Shown: positions 1-11,501, counted from the first letter of the stretch. The stretch is DNA of 64,000 bases from Halomonas sp. GD1P12 (GCF_025725645.1 NZ_CP107007.1:3100001-3164000); one strand, 5' to 3'. Notes: generated by a model not told the origin, from the letters alone. Made by a program: numbers and translations.

Positions 1-125
1 CTTGATATAAGGTGACTTGTCACCCTCATCGGCAAACGCCCACATGAATTGCCTGATCAAATTGTTAAAGAGCTGTTCGACGAACCGTTCGATGACCTGA
101 ACCGCTTGCCCGTCGAGGAAGGCGT
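1..125 (-). promoter_or_regulatory. rRNA operon leader with boxA, 16S gene off the left edge
   Basis: On the minus strand this stretch reads GCTCTTTAACAATTTGATC followed by a GGCAATTCATGTGGGC block. That is the boxA-type antitermination signal and 16S-proximal leader found just before 16S rRNA genes in many gammaproteobacteria. The boxA core lies at about 63-75. A perfect palindrome (GGTGAC-TT-GTCACC, 12-25) sits close to the edge and could belong to the RNase III processing stem. No rRNA sequence is inside the window, so the 16S gene is inferred to start to the left of base 1. Confidence 0.8.
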
Positions 126-153
126 ATTCTACGCATTCCGGTGAATTTGTCAA
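126..153 (-). promoter_or_regulatory. rRNA operon promoter (P1-like)
   Basis: The minus strand carries TTGACA (148-153), a 16-bp spacer and TAGAAT (126-131), followed by a GC-rich discriminator ACGCC. A perfect -35 box, a short spacer and a GC-rich discriminator are the hallmarks of stringently controlled rRNA promoters. It points into the boxA leader at 63-75. The inverted repeat CGCTGAAATCAGCG lies directly upstream of the -35 box. Confidence 0.8.
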
Positions 154-362
154 CCGCTGATTTCAGCGAGTGAAGCGAGCCATTCAAACCTGCCGAACAG
201 TGCTCTAACTTCCTGACAAACCGAAGGTTTTCACCTTTATCCACCGCTGGAAACGCTTGGCGTCCCCGGCAGCGGATGCGTACTTTACGGATTTGGCGGG
301 GCGAGTGCAAGGGCTTTTTTTCAAAAAGATGCGTGCCGTCATCAGGGTGTCATACAGCCGTG

Positions 363-1238
363 TCAGGCACGCCCTTTTTTACGGCCGTTTTTAGCCTTGC
401 GCATAACCGCATGTACCGGGCCGGAAAGCACATAGGCACCGAACAGCAGTAGCAGCATCGCGGACGGTTCTACCGAGATCATCACGAAACCGAGTACCAC
501 CGCCAGCAGTACGACAAATGGCACCGGCTTTTTGAAGTCGAGCTCCTTGAAGCTGTAGTAGCGGATATTGCTGACCATCAAAATGCCCGCCGCGGCCACG
601 ACGACCAGCATCAGAAGCTTGAAGCCAAACGCATCGGCATCGAAGCTGTGAAAGGTCCATACACTGGCCGCAACCAGTGCCGCTGCTGAAGGGCTGGGCA
701 GGCCGATAAACCACTTCTTGTCGGTACTGCCGATCTGTACATTGAAACGCGCCAACCTGAGCGCGGCGCAGGCCACATATAGAAACGCCACTACCCAGCC
801 GGTCTTGCCGATATCCTGAAGTATCCAGGTAAAGGCGACCAGCGCGGGCGCCATGCCAAACGAGATCATGTCGGCGAGGCTATCGTACTCTGCGCCGAAA
901 GCACTTTGAGTGTTGGTCATGCGCGCCACGCGCCCGTCCAGCCCATCGAGCACCATGGCGATGAAAATGGCGATAGCCGCCGAGCTGAAGTCGCCGTTAA
1001 TGCCGGCCACCACGGCAAAGAAGCCGGAAAAGAGCGCCGAGGTGGTAAAGAGGTTGGGCAGCAGGTAAATCCCCTTGCGGCGAATTTTTTTGCCGTCCTC
1101 GACGGACTCTTCGACCACCTCGGTTTCACGTAGAAATGCCGTAGCGAGGTCTTCGTTGCTCACCGAGTCGCTGTCGCGGTCGGGCTTGTAAGGCGGCGGC
1201 GTATGTCCTGGCTCTTGATCGTGAGCATCCTGAGTCAT
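363..1238 (-). CDS. pssA: CDP-diacylglycerol--serine O-phosphatidyltransferase
   Basis: This is an integral membrane enzyme that makes phosphatidylserine from CDP-diacylglycerol and serine, the committed step to phosphatidylethanolamine. The CDP-alcohol phosphatidyltransferase signature DGLDGRVAR...G...D...D starts near residue 100 and is intact, with several hydrophobic segments after it. An acidic hydrophilic N-terminal tail of about 50 residues precedes the first membrane segment. I chose the ATG at 1238 because AGGG lies 9 bases upstream of it; the ATG at 1247 directly abuts that box and is less likely. A TAGAAT hexamer at 1281-1286 (minus) could be its -10 box. It lies downstream of ilvIH but is separated from it by a terminator. 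This is the PssA2-type membrane family, not the E. coli peripheral type. Confidence 0.9.
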   Translation of the reverse strand: MTQDAHDQEPGHTPPPYKPDRDSDSVSNEDLATAFLRETEVVEESVEDGKKIRRKGIYLLPNLFTTSALFSGFFAVVAGINGDFSSAAIAIFIAMVLDGLDGRVARMTNTQSAFGAEYDSLADMISFGMAPALVAFTWILQDIGKTGWVVAFLYVACAALRLARFNVQIGSTDKKWFIGLPSPSAAALVAASVWTFHSFDADAFGFKLLMLVVVAAAGILMVSNIRYYSFKELDFKKPVPFVVLLAVVLGFVMISVEPSAMLLLLFGAYVLSGPVHAVMRKAKNGRKKGRA

Positions 1239-1392
1239 GTGCGTCATCCCTAATCTGAAATCGTTTGTAGTCCGGTTTTCATTCTACACGCTACCCGGCC
1301 GGCGGCTACCGCGATTGCGGCTATCGCAACAGCCTGGCTCAAACGTCGGTAGAGTGCGATAACTACCACACCGCCATGCCTGCAAAGCGCTG

Positions 1393-1422
1393 ACAAAAAA
1401 GCCGCCCCTGGGGGCGGCTTTT
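1393..1422 (-). terminator. Intrinsic terminator of ilvIH
   Basis: On the minus strand AAGCCGCCCCC-AG-GGGGCGGCTT-type arms are followed by a run of T (CTTTTTTG). It lies just past the ilvH stop codon at 1445. Confidence 0.85.
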
Positions 1423-1444
1423 AAACGCAGGCGAAGAGCGAGCG

Positions 1445-1936
1445 CTAGAGCGACAGCACCTTGTCTCCCCGCGCGATACCGGACACCCCGGTGCGCGCCA
1501 CTTCGAGAATGCCCACCGGCGCCATGGCCTGCAGGAACGCGTCGAGTTTGGCGGCGTCGCCGGTGATCTGCACGGTGTAGAGGCTCGGCGTCACATCCAC
1601 CACCTGGGCGCGGAAGATGTCGACCGTGCGTTTGACCTCGTCGCGGGCAGCGCCCAGCGCTTTCACTTTCACCAGCATCAGCTCGCGCTCGATGTGGTTA
1701 CCCTCGGTCAAATCGACCAGCTTGACCACGTCGATCAGCTTGTTGAGGTGCTTGGTGATCTGCTCGATCACGCGATCATCGCCCACCGTGGTGACCGTCA
1801 GCCGTGAGAGCGACGGGTCTTCGGTGGGTGCAACGTTGAGCGTTTCGATGTTGAAGTTACGCTGAGAAAACAAGCCCACCACACGTGATAGCGCACCCGG
1901 TTCGTTTTCCAGAAGAATCGAGATGATATGACGCAT
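1445..1936 (-). CDS. ilvH: Acetolactate synthase small (regulatory) subunit
   Basis: This is the regulatory subunit of acetohydroxyacid synthase, which binds valine and stimulates the large subunit in isoleucine, valine and leucine synthesis. The 163-residue length is typical of IlvH/IlvN. An N-terminal ACT domain (RHIISILLENEPGALSRVVG) occupies about residues 2-75, and the family C-terminal half follows with the AKLDAFLQ region. Its ATG overlaps the ilvI TGA by one base (TGATG), so the two are translationally coupled in a two-gene operon closed by the terminator at 1393-1422. Confidence 0.95.
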   Translation of the reverse strand: MRHIISILLENEPGALSRVVGLFSQRNFNIETLNVAPTEDPSLSRLTVTTVGDDRVIEQITKHLNKLIDVVKLVDLTEGNHIERELMLVKVKALGAARDEVKRTVDIFRAQVVDVTPSLYTVQITGDAAKLDAFLQAMAPVGILEVARTGVSGIARGDKVLSL

Positions 1937-3660
1937 CAGGTACGCTCCGTTTTGGACAGCAGCATGTCACGCATCGCGCCAAGCGGCACTTGCATCGGAT
2001 AGACGTGCTCGAAGGGGTCGACCTTGATATCGAGGAACACCAGTTCGTGCTTGTCTTCGAAGGCACGGGCCAGTGCCGGCTCCAGCTCCTCTTTCGTGGT
2101 CACGGTAATCGCGGTAAAACCGTAGGCCTCGATCAGAAGATGGAAATCCGGCAAGGACTCCATGTAGGAGTGGGCGTGGCGCGACTTGTAGTTCAAGTCC
2201 TGCCACTGGCGCACCATGCCGAGCGACTGGTTGTTCAGGTTAACGATCTTCACCCCTACCCCGTACTGCTTACAGGTAGAGAGTTCCTGCATCATCATCT
2301 GAAAGCTGCCTTCACCGGTGATACACACCACGTCATCATCCGGATAGCTCTTCTTGATGCCCATGGCCGCCGGAAAACCGAAGCCCATGGTGCCCAGGCC
2401 CCCGGAGGTGATCAGCCGGTTGGGCTTGTCGAACTTGTAGTACTGGGCGGCGAACATCTGGTGCTGGCCGACATCGGTGGTGACGAACGCCTCGCCCCGG
2501 GTCACGCGGCAAACTGCCTCGACCACTTCCTGAGGCTTGAGCGCCTCGCCGGGGTTGGACGGCTCATAGAGCTTGCCTTCGCGATCCAGGCGCCAGCCGT
2601 CGATCTTCTCCCACCATTCGTTAAGCGCGTCGGTGTTTTCCACCGTGCGCCCTTGAACGAGGCTAATCATCTCGTTGATGACGCCAGCGGCAGGGCCGAC
2701 GATCGGCACGTCGGCGCGCACGGTCTTGGAGATCGAGCTCGGGTCGACGTCGACGTGAACGATTTTCGCCGTGGGGCAGAATTTCGAGGTGTTGTTGGTC
2801 ACCCGGTCGTCGAAGCGCGCACCGATGGCAATGATCAAATCCGCGTGGTGCATCGCCATGTTGGACTCATAAGAGCCGTGCATGCCGAGCCAACCCAGGC
2901 ACTGCTTGTCGCTTTGCGGGTAGGCGCCGATGCCCATGAGCGTGGTGGTAATCGGAAAGCCGAGTTTCTTGACCAGATCCGTCAAACCTTCGCTGGCACG
3001 GCCGGTGACCACGCCGCCGCCGGTATAGAACACCGGGCGTTTGGCCTTGAGCATCAGCTCGACGGCCTTTTTGATCTGCCCGGTGTGGCCGCGGCTGACC
3101 GGGTTATAAGAGCGCAGCTTGACCTTTTTCGGGTAAGCGTACTCGTAGCGCTCGGTCGGCGCGGTCATATCCTTCGGGATATCGACCACCACCGGGCCCG
3201 GGCGGCCGGTCGAGGCGAGATAGAACGCCTTTTTCAGCACGTCCGGAATTTCGGAAGGGTGACGAATCGAGAAGCTGTGCTTCACGATCGGGCGGGTCAC
3301 GCCGACGATATCGGTTTCCTGAAAGGCGTCTTCGCCGATCAGATGGCTCATGACCTGGCCGCACAGTACGACCATGGGAATGGAGTCCATGTAGGCGGTG
3401 GCGATGCCGGTCACGGCGTTGGTCGCGCCGGGCCCGGAGGTCACCAGCACCACGCCGGGCTTACCGGAGGCGCGGGCGTAGCCGTCGGCGGCGTGGGTCG
3501 CCGCCTGCTCGTGGCGCACCAGAATATGTTTGACATCGTCCTGACGGAAGAGCGCATCATAGATATGCAGCGCCGCCCCACCGGGGTACCCATAAATGTA
3601 TTCGACGCCCTCGTCTTTCAAGAAGCGGGCGATCATGTCTGCGCCGGAAAGCAGTTCCAC
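1936..3660 (-). CDS. ilvI: Acetolactate synthase large (catalytic) subunit
   Basis: This thiamine-diphosphate enzyme condenses pyruvate with pyruvate or 2-oxobutyrate, the first common step of branched-chain amino acid synthesis. At 574 residues it has the normal length. The ThDP glutamate region (YGYPGGAALHIYDAL) is near residue 25, and the GxGSFQMMMQEL ThDP/Mg motif near 450. The start is GTG at 3660, preceded by GGGGAGAA. The leader between a possible promoter at 3975-4003 and this start is about 300 bases and unusually rich in hairpins (see the separate entry). ilvI versus ilvB is a naming choice. Confidence 0.95.
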   Translation of the reverse strand: MELLSGADMIARFLKDEGVEYIYGYPGGAALHIYDALFRQDDVKHILVRHEQAATHAADGYARASGKPGVVLVTSGPGATNAVTGIATAYMDSIPMVVLCGQVMSHLIGEDAFQETDIVGVTRPIVKHSFSIRHPSEIPDVLKKAFYLASTGRPGPVVVDIPKDMTAPTERYEYAYPKKVKLRSYNPVSRGHTGQIKKAVELMLKAKRPVFYTGGGVVTGRASEGLTDLVKKLGFPITTTLMGIGAYPQSDKQCLGWLGMHGSYESNMAMHHADLIIAIGARFDDRVTNNTSKFCPTAKIVHVDVDPSSISKTVRADVPIVGPAAGVINEMISLVQGRTVENTDALNEWWEKIDGWRLDREGKLYEPSNPGEALKPQEVVEAVCRVTRGEAFVTTDVGQHQMFAAQYYKFDKPNRLITSGGLGTMGFGFPAAMGIKKSYPDDDVVCITGEGSFQMMMQELSTCKQYGVGVKIVNLNNQSLGMVRQWQDLNYKSRHAHSYMESLPDFHLLIEAYGFTAITVTTKEELEPALARAFEDKHELVFLDIKVDPFEHVYPMQVPLGAMRDMLLSKTERT

Positions 3661-3974
3661 AGTAATTCTCCCCTAAAGGTCTCGAGTGCGATCCGCAGAT
3701 GGCTGCGGGGTCGAGTGCGGCGGTATGCCGCTGCCGGCGATGCCGACACCTGATGCCAAACCCTGGCATACGGCCCGGTTAGGGCCAGCACTCTCATCGG
3801 AGGCCGTGTTGAAACGGCGTCCTTTCACGGCGGTTCACCGCGTCGGGGCGTTGGCCAGGCCAAGCGGTTGACTTGAGCCCGGAAGTCCTTCGGCGGGTAA
3901 AGGCGAAAGCCTACCCTTCACGCGGGGATAGGGGGTTACCCGTGGGGTCCGCGTCCGCAAATCAGGAACCCACA
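3661..3974 (-). promoter_or_regulatory. Structured 5' leader upstream of ilvIH
   Basis: This GC-rich intergenic stretch has no convincing gene but holds a string of short perfect or near-perfect inverted repeats. They lie at 3693-3708, 3720-3731, 3754-3768, 3772-3786, 3803-3831, 3830-3841, 3895-3916 and 3942-3973. TCGAGTGCG is also directly repeated at 3682-3690 and 3711-3719. No hairpin is followed by a T tract on the minus strand, so a classical transcription attenuator is not evident. No obvious Leu/Ile/Val-rich leader peptide stands out. It could be a regulatory leader, a small RNA or only a stable untranslated region. Confidence 0.45.
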
Positions 3975-4003
3975 AGATTCCAATAGCGCCTCTTGCCTGT
4001 CAA
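3975..4003 (-). promoter_or_regulatory. Possible promoter of ilvIH
   Basis: A perfect TTGACA -35 box (3998-4003) is followed after 17 bp by GAATCT (3975-3980), a poor -10 match. Spacing and position upstream of the leader are suitable, but the -10 is weak. Confidence 0.35.
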
Positions 4004-4040
4004 CCTTTCATCGCCCCAATCCGGGGCGGGTGCACCAAAA

Positions 4041-4070
4041 CAAAAACCCCGCCGGGCTGTCCGGCGGGGT
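4041..4070 (-). terminator. Intrinsic terminator of clpB
   Basis: On the minus strand ACCCCGCCGG-ACAG-CCCGGCGGGGT is followed by TTTTTG. It lies 23 bases past the clpB stop codon at 4093. Confidence 0.9.
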
Positions 4071-4092
4071 CGGTCGATCACATCACGTGCTA

Positions 4093-6681
<2,589 letters not shown>

Positions 6682-6826
6682 GGCATTCTCCCGGGGTGGC
6701 CGCGCGTTTGGACGCGCGGCGTGGCCCTGAACGGTTTCAATTTGCCAGAAGGTTTGGCTTGACAAATTAAATGGTGCCGATTCAGGGCGCTTTCAAGAGC
6801 TCATGCAGGGTTAAATTCGGATTCAC

Positions 6827-7594
6827 TCACACCGGGTCGTTGGCGAGCCAGATGACGCTGGCCATGCGCCCGGTGCGCCCCGAGTCACGGCGGTAGGAGT
6901 AAAAGCGCGATTCGCAGGCGGTACAGAAGTGGCCGCCGCTGATGTGGTGAACGCCCAGAGTCGCCAGGCGAAAGCGCGCCAGCCGGTAGAGGTCGGCCAT
7001 GTAGTGGTTGAGCCGGTAGGGGCTGTGCTCGAAGGCGTCCGCGCTCTCCGGATGGGCACCGACGAAGGCGCCATACACCTCCGGGCCGACCTCGAACTGG
7101 GCGTTGGAGATCGCCGGTCCCAGCCACACCAGAATATCGTCGGCGTCGCAGTTCATCGCCGCGACCGTCGCCTCCAGCACGCCGCTGGCAAGCCCGCGCC
7201 AGCCGGCGTGGGCCACCGCTACCTGGCTGCCCTGGCGGTTGCAGAAGAACACCGGCAGGCAGTCGGCGGTGAGCACCACGCAAGCGTACTCGCTGGTCGT
7301 GGCGATCGAGGCGTCCGCTTTAGGCGGGCTCGCTTGAAAGCTCTGCTGCACGCGGGCGCTGTGAATCTGGTCGAGCCACAACAGCGGGCGGTCGTCGCCG
7401 ACCTCTTTTTGCAGCAGGCGCCGGCAAAGCGCCACGTGATCCGGATGATCGCCAACGTGGCTGGCCGGATTGAAGGCGGCGAAGTCGTTCTGGCTAGGGC
7501 CGGTTTCGCGGGTCGTGACGAAGCCACGAACGTTGTCCGGCGCCGGCCAGTCCGGCACCACCTTACTCGGGTGCAGGTCGATGGCATCGCTCAT
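6827..7594 (-). CDS. pgeF: Peptidoglycan-editing factor / purine nucleoside phosphorylase family (YfiH, laccase domain)
   Basis: This is a YfiH/DUF152 multicopper-type fold protein. E. coli YfiH has been described both as a peptidoglycan editing factor and as a purine nucleoside phosphorylase or adenosine deaminase. Conserved zinc/copper ligands are visible: VAVAHAGWRGLASGV (His), ADCLPVFF (Cys) and GGHFCTACESRFYSYRRD near the C-terminus. The length of 255 residues is normal. Its start overlaps the end of rluD by 4 bases, the usual rluD-yfiH operon, and clpB follows as in many gammaproteobacteria. Confidence 0.9.
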   Translation of the reverse strand: MSDAIDLHPSKVVPDWPAPDNVRGFVTTRETGPSQNDFAAFNPASHVGDHPDHVALCRRLLQKEVGDDRPLLWLDQIHSARVQQSFQASPPKADASIATTSEYACVVLTADCLPVFFCNRQGSQVAVAHAGWRGLASGVLEATVAAMNCDADDILVWLGPAISNAQFEVGPEVYGAFVGAHPESADAFEHSPYRLNHYMADLYRLARFRLATLGVHHISGGHFCTACESRFYSYRRDSGRTGRMASVIWLANDPV

Positions 7595-8550
7595 CGTTTG
7601 GTCTCGCTGTCATCGCGCAGGTAGTCCAGCAGCATCAAGAGCTCGTCGGGCAGCGACGCTCTAAACGTCATGGGCTCTTCGCTGACCGGATGAATAAAGC
7701 TTAACTTTCGCGCGTGCAGCGCCTGGCGGGGAAACTCGCGCAGAATCTCCTTCAACTGCTCACCGGCGCCCGGCGGAAGGCGCGCCCGCCCGCCATAGAG
7801 CGGGTCGCCGATCAGCGGGTAGCGGGCGTGGGCCATGTGTACGCGAATCTGGTGGGTGCGCCCGGTTTCGAGCTGACAGCGCACGTGGGTATGGGCGCGA
7901 AAGCGCTCGACCACGCGGTAGTGCGTGACGGCGGGTTTGCCCGAGGCGGTCACGGCCTGGCGCTTGCGATCCTTCGGGTGGCGGCCGATTGGTGCATCGA
8001 TCGTGGCCCCGGATACGGGCTTGCCGATCACCACCGCATCGTACTGGCGCGAAACGCTTCGCGCCTGCAGCTGTTCGACCAGCCGGGTCTGGGCGGTCAG
8101 AGTCTTGGCCAACATCATCAGGCCGGTCGTGTCTTTATCAAGGCGGTGAACGATCCCCGCCCGAGGAATCTCGGCCAGCGACGGGCAGTGAAACAGCAGC
8201 GCGTTCAGAAGCGTGCCGTCCGGGTTGCCCGCTGCCGGGTGCACCACCATGCCCGCGGGCTTGTTGAGCACGATGACCGCCTCGTCTTCGAACACGATAT
8301 CGAGGGGAATCTCCTGGGCGGCGAAGCGCGTATCCTCCTCGAGGGTAGCGCAAAGGCGCAGGGTCTCTAGGCCGTGGAGCTTTGCCTTGGGTTTGGCGGT
8401 CGCGCCGTCCACGGTCAGCTCGCCGCCATTGATCCACGCTTTCAAGCGCTCGCGGGAGTATTCGCTGAACAACTCCGCCGCCGCCTGGTCCAGGCGAGCG
8501 CCGGCAAGCGTGGCGGGCACCTGGTGTGTGGCTTCGATGATGTGCGACAT
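7591..8550 (-). CDS. rluD: 23S rRNA pseudouridine synthase RluD
   Basis: The enzyme makes pseudouridines in helix 69 of 23S rRNA. An N-terminal S4 RNA-binding domain (about residues 13-75: ARLDQAAAELFSEYSRERLKAWI) precedes the RluA-type catalytic domain. The catalytic motif GIVHRLDKDTTGLMMLAKT holds the active Asp. I set the start at 8550 (MSHIIEATHQV), giving 319 residues; the in-frame ATG at 8613 would add a non-conserved extension. It is divergent from bamD, as in Pseudomonas and relatives. Confidence 0.93.
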   Translation of the reverse strand: MSHIIEATHQVPATLAGARLDQAAAELFSEYSRERLKAWINGGELTVDGATAKPKAKLHGLETLRLCATLEEDTRFAAQEIPLDIVFEDEAVIVLNKPAGMVVHPAAGNPDGTLLNALLFHCPSLAEIPRAGIVHRLDKDTTGLMMLAKTLTAQTRLVEQLQARSVSRQYDAVVIGKPVSGATIDAPIGRHPKDRKRQAVTASGKPAVTHYRVVERFRAHTHVRCQLETGRTHQIRVHMAHARYPLIGDPLYGGRARLPPGAGEQLKEILREFPRQALHARKLSFIHPVSEEPMTFRASLPDELLMLLDYLRDDSETKR

Positions 8551-8712
8551 GCAGAACCTCTTAGGACGCAGACCCGAGCGGCAAAACGCGGTGATGCCTG
8601 CGTTTTGCGCCAAGGTGTTTTATAGTGGGCCAATTGCGACCTATTCTACCATTTCTACTTATGGCCATCTTCGCTTTTCGGTGATTGAGGCTTGTTTGCA
8701 ACGAGGATGATG

Positions 8713-9528
8713 ATGCGCGTTTTCTCCACTGCCCACCGCTTTGGCGCCGTAGCCTTGAGCCTTGCTCTACTAGCCGGCTGTGCCAGCAACAGCAACAACG
8801 ACGACGCCGCCGAGCAGGATGAGGGCGAGTTCTCCAACGTTCAGGAGCGCGAGCTCTACGAGCTCGCTCGCACCGCGCTTGAAGATAACCGCTACCCCAT
8901 CGCCATCGACCGCCTGGAAGCGCTGGATACCCGCTACCCCTTCGGCGCCCATGCCGAGCAGGCCCAGCTCGAGCTGATCTACGCCTACTACGAAAACGGC
9001 AACTGGGAAGAGGCGCGCGCCGCGGCCAGCCGCTTCATCCGCCTGCAGCCGGATCATCCTCAGGTCGACTACGCCTACTACCTGCGCGGGCTCTCTGCCT
9101 GGCAGGCCGGGCGTTTCAGCCTCGAGCGGCTGCGCCTGATCGACATCTCCAAGCGCGATCTTGGCGCTTCGCGGGATGCCTACAACGATTTCCGCGAGTT
9201 GATCCAGCGCTTCCCGCAAAGCGAGTACGCCCCGGATGCCCAGCAGCGTATCGTCTATCTGCGTGAGCTTTTGGCCCAGCACGAGCTGCACGTGGCGGAC
9301 TACTACCTGCGCCGCGGCGCGTATCTTGCCGCCGTCGAGCGCGGACGCTGGGTGATCGAAAACTTCCCCGAAGCCAACGCCACCCGCGACGCCCTGGCCA
9401 CCATGGTCGAAGGCTACCAGGGCCTGGGCATGAACGACCGCGCCGAGGAAGTGCTCGCGGTGCTGCGTGAAAACGACCCCAATCACGAGCAGCTTCGCGG
9501 CGGACGTTTCGTGCCCAAGCACGGCTAA
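8713..9528 (+). CDS. bamD: Outer membrane protein assembly factor BamD (ComL lipoprotein)
   Basis: This essential lipoprotein of the BAM complex works with BamA (59.6-62.0 kb here) to insert outer-membrane beta-barrels. A signal peptide ends in the lipobox LLAGC with the acylated Cys near residue 23, followed by an acidic linker and tetratricopeptide-like repeats (ELYELARTALEDNRYPIAI onward). The C-terminal helix-rich region contains the NDRAEEVLAVLREN segment. ATG occurs three times in tandem at 8707, 8710 and 8713. GAGGA ending at 8708 gives suitable spacing only for the last, which I used. A terminator follows. Confidence 0.93.
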   Translation: MRVFSTAHRFGAVALSLALLAGCASNSNNDDAAEQDEGEFSNVQERELYELARTALEDNRYPIAIDRLEALDTRYPFGAHAEQAQLELIYAYYENGNWEEARAAASRFIRLQPDHPQVDYAYYLRGLSAWQAGRFSLERLRLIDISKRDLGASRDAYNDFRELIQRFPQSEYAPDAQQRIVYLRELLAQHELHVADYYLRRGAYLAAVERGRWVIENFPEANATRDALATMVEGYQGLGMNDRAEEVLAVLRENDPNHEQLRGGRFVPKHG

Positions 9529-9551
9529 TCCCTGCACTGATAGCACTCCAT

Positions 9552-9593
9552 AAAGCCCCTGAACGGCCAAGCGCCGGTCAGGGGCTTTTTTTG
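9552..9593 (+). terminator. Intrinsic terminator of bamD
   Basis: AAGCCCCTGA and TCAGGGGCTT arms enclose a loop that itself contains GGCC/GGTC-type pairing, followed by TTTTTTT. It lies 24 bases after the bamD stop. Confidence 0.9.
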
Positions 9594-9765
9594 TGGGCGA
9601 ACGTTGAGCCTCTTGCCGTTACCCAGAAATTTCTGGCGGCCTTTTTTGCTAGCACTTTTTAACTATCCCTAACAAAAAAATAGCAAAAAATATTATGCAA
9701 TATTTGTACATAGATCTAGTATTGCATCAGCCAATAACAGCCATCGCTACAAGGGAATTGTACGC
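9594..9765 (+). promoter_or_regulatory. AT-rich upstream region of the chemoreceptor gene
   Basis: Bases 9640-9740 are strikingly AT-rich for this chromosome, with runs such as AAAAAAATAG and ATATTATGCAATATTTG. A flagellar sigma-28 promoter is not evident. A weak sigma-70 pair TTATGC / TAGTAT with 18 bp spacing can be drawn around 9693-9722. Ribosome binding site AAGGGAA precedes the ATG at 9766. Confidence 0.35.
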
Positions 9766-11451
9766 ATGCCCGCTCGAAGCCAGCTAAAAATCAGCACCCG
9801 CCTCACCATCGCTTTCTCGATTCTGCTCTTTTTTCTTGCCGCGCTCACCGCCATCGGGATCTATCAAGTGGGCCAGATCAATCGTGACCTGGCCGAGATC
9901 AACGACGTCAATGCCGTCAAGCAGCGCCATGCCATTGACTGGCGCGGCAGCGTTCACGACCGAGCCATTGCCCTTCGCGATCTCGTCATTACCGCCACGG
10001 ACAACCAGTACCGCGACCTGAGTAGCGAAATGCGGCGGCTTCAGGACAACTACCTGAACGCCTCTCAGGAAATGGCAAAGATCACCCGCGACTACCCGGG
10101 GCCGGCAGAGGAAGCGCGTATTATCGAAAGCGTTCAGGCGCAGCAGGCATTAACGCTCGAGCTGACCGACGCGGTGGTCGGCGCACGGCTGGCAGGCGAC
10201 TTCGCCCGGGCGCAAACGCTTTTGATCGAACGGGCGGGGCCGGCGTACGCCGAGTGGCTGTCGCGCATCAATCAGTTCATCGACCTGCAGGAGCGGCTCA
10301 ACAACGTCACCACCGACCACGCCCGCCACGCCGCCGCGAGCTTTCAAAACCTCATGCTCGGCTTGACCCTGCTGGCGCTGATCATCGGCGGGCTCATGGC
10401 ATTCTGGCTGTCGCGCCAGCTGCTGAGCGAACTGGGTGCCGAGCCCTTCGAGGTCCAGGCGTTTTCCAACGCGATCGGTAACGGCAATCTGGCCGTGGCA
10501 AGCGAGCGCCACACGAAACGCGAACGCGGCATCATGGCCTCGCAAGTGGCCATGGCCGGGCAGCTCGAGGAGATCGTATTGAAAGTGCGCGGCTGTGCCG
10601 AGGCGGTGGCCAGCAACAGCGAGCAGATCGCCGAAGGCAATACCAACCTCGCCTCGCGCACCGAGCAGCAGTCAAGCGCTCTGGCCCAAACCGCGGCTGC
10701 CATGGAGCAGCTCAACAGCACCGTGACCCAGAACGCCGACAACGCCGAACGGGCAAGCCAGGAAGCGACGCAGGCAACCGCCACCGCCGCCCAGGGCGGC
10801 AAGGCGGTTCGCGAAATGACCGCGACCATGAACGAACTGGACCAAAGCTCCCAGGAGATTTCCGGCATCATCGCGACCATCGATGCGATCGCCTTTCAGA
10901 CCAACATTCTGGCGCTGAACGCCTCGGTAGAAGCGGCACGCGCCGGCGAACACGGCCGCGGCTTTGCGGTGGTGGCCAGCGAAGTGCGCAATCTCGCCCA
11001 GCGAAGCGCCAGCGCAGCCAAAGAGATCAACGCGCTGATTTCGAAAAACCTCGAGCGCGTCAAACACGGCAACGAGCGCGCAAGCCTTGCGCGCCAGTCC
11101 ACTGAAGAGATCATCAGCGCCATCGAGCGGGTCAACGTCATCATGAACGAGATCAGCAGCGCCAGCGCCGAGCAGAGCGCCGGGGTGCGCGAGATCAACC
11201 AGGCCGTTTCCGAAATGGATCAAATGACCCAGGACAACGCCCACCTGGTCAGCGAAAGCGCCAGTGCCTCCTCGACGCTGCGCCACAATGCACGGGAGCT
11301 CATCAACGCCATGCAGACGTTCAAACTCCCTGCCTCGGCCCAAGCCTCCACCGCGCCGGCCTCAACCGCCAACGCCTTGCCAGCGACTCGCAACACGGCT
11401 TCCAAACCGCTCGTTCAGCGCCCTGCAGAGCCCGCCTGGGAGAGTTTCTAA
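9766..11451 (+). CDS. Methyl-accepting chemotaxis protein
   Basis: This is an inner-membrane chemoreceptor. Membrane segment 1 is about residues 11-33, a roughly 155-residue periplasmic helical ligand domain of the four-helix-bundle type follows, and membrane segment 2 lies near 190-212. A HAMP-like linker and a long cytoplasmic coiled coil come next. The hairpin tip is highly conserved ([36 protein letters not shown], in part, around residue 375-410). The C-terminus ends AWESF, which fits the xWxxF pentapeptide that tethers CheR and CheB in high-abundance receptors. No che genes lie nearby, so it is an orphan receptor; the ligand cannot be read from the sequence. Confidence 0.93.
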   Translation: MPARSQLKISTRLTIAFSILLFFLAALTAIGIYQVGQINRDLAEINDVNAVKQRHAIDWRGSVHDRAIALRDLVITATDNQYRDLSSEMRRLQDNYLNASQEMAKITRDYPGPAEEARIIESVQAQQALTLELTDAVVGARLAGDFARAQTLLIERAGPAYAEWLSRINQFIDLQERLNNVTTDHARHAAASFQNLMLGLTLLALIIGGLMAFWLSRQLLSELGAEPFEVQAFSNAIGNGNLAVASERHTKRERGIMASQVAMAGQLEEIVLKVRGCAEAVASNSEQIAEGNTNLASRTEQQSSALAQTAAAMEQLNSTVTQNADNAERASQEATQATATAAQGGKAVREMTATMNELDQSSQEISGIIATIDAIAFQTNILALNASVEAARAGEHGRGFAVVASEVRNLAQRSASAAKEINALISKNLERVKHGNERASLARQSTEEIISAIERVNVIMNEISSASAEQSAGVREINQAVSEMDQMTQDNAHLVSESASASSTLRHNARELINAMQTFKLPASAQASTAPASTANALPATRNTASKPLVQRPAEPAWESF

Positions 11452-11470
11452 CCCTCACCGCTTCTGGATA

Positions 11471-11501
11471 CAAACAAGCCAGGCAGTGCCTGGCTTGTTG
11501 C
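11471..11501. terminator. Hairpin between convergent mcp and nadE
   Basis: ACAAGCCAGGCA and TGCCTGGCTTGT form a long perfect stem. The minus-strand exit reads TTGTTTG and the plus-strand exit TTGTTGC, so it may serve both convergent genes, better for nadE. Confidence 0.65.

Noticed and set aside
300..362. Terminator for pssA near GTGCC...GGCAC and the T-rich stretch
   Set aside because: The stem is long-looped and weak and the T run is interrupted, so I do not list it as a feature.
1990..3753. 587-codon open frame antisense to ilvI
   Set aside because: Shadow frame; ilvI is clear and the antisense product is low-complexity and His/Asp/Val-rich.
3820..3910. Resemblance of the ilvI leader (GAAGGACTTCCGGGCTC) to RNase P RNA
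   Set aside because: The conserved rnpB core GAGGAAAGTCCGGGCTCC is not matched and the rest of the fold is missing.
6682..6765. Possible sigma-32 promoter of clpB
   Set aside because: TTGAAA is present but no CCCCAT-type -10 element lies at the right distance.
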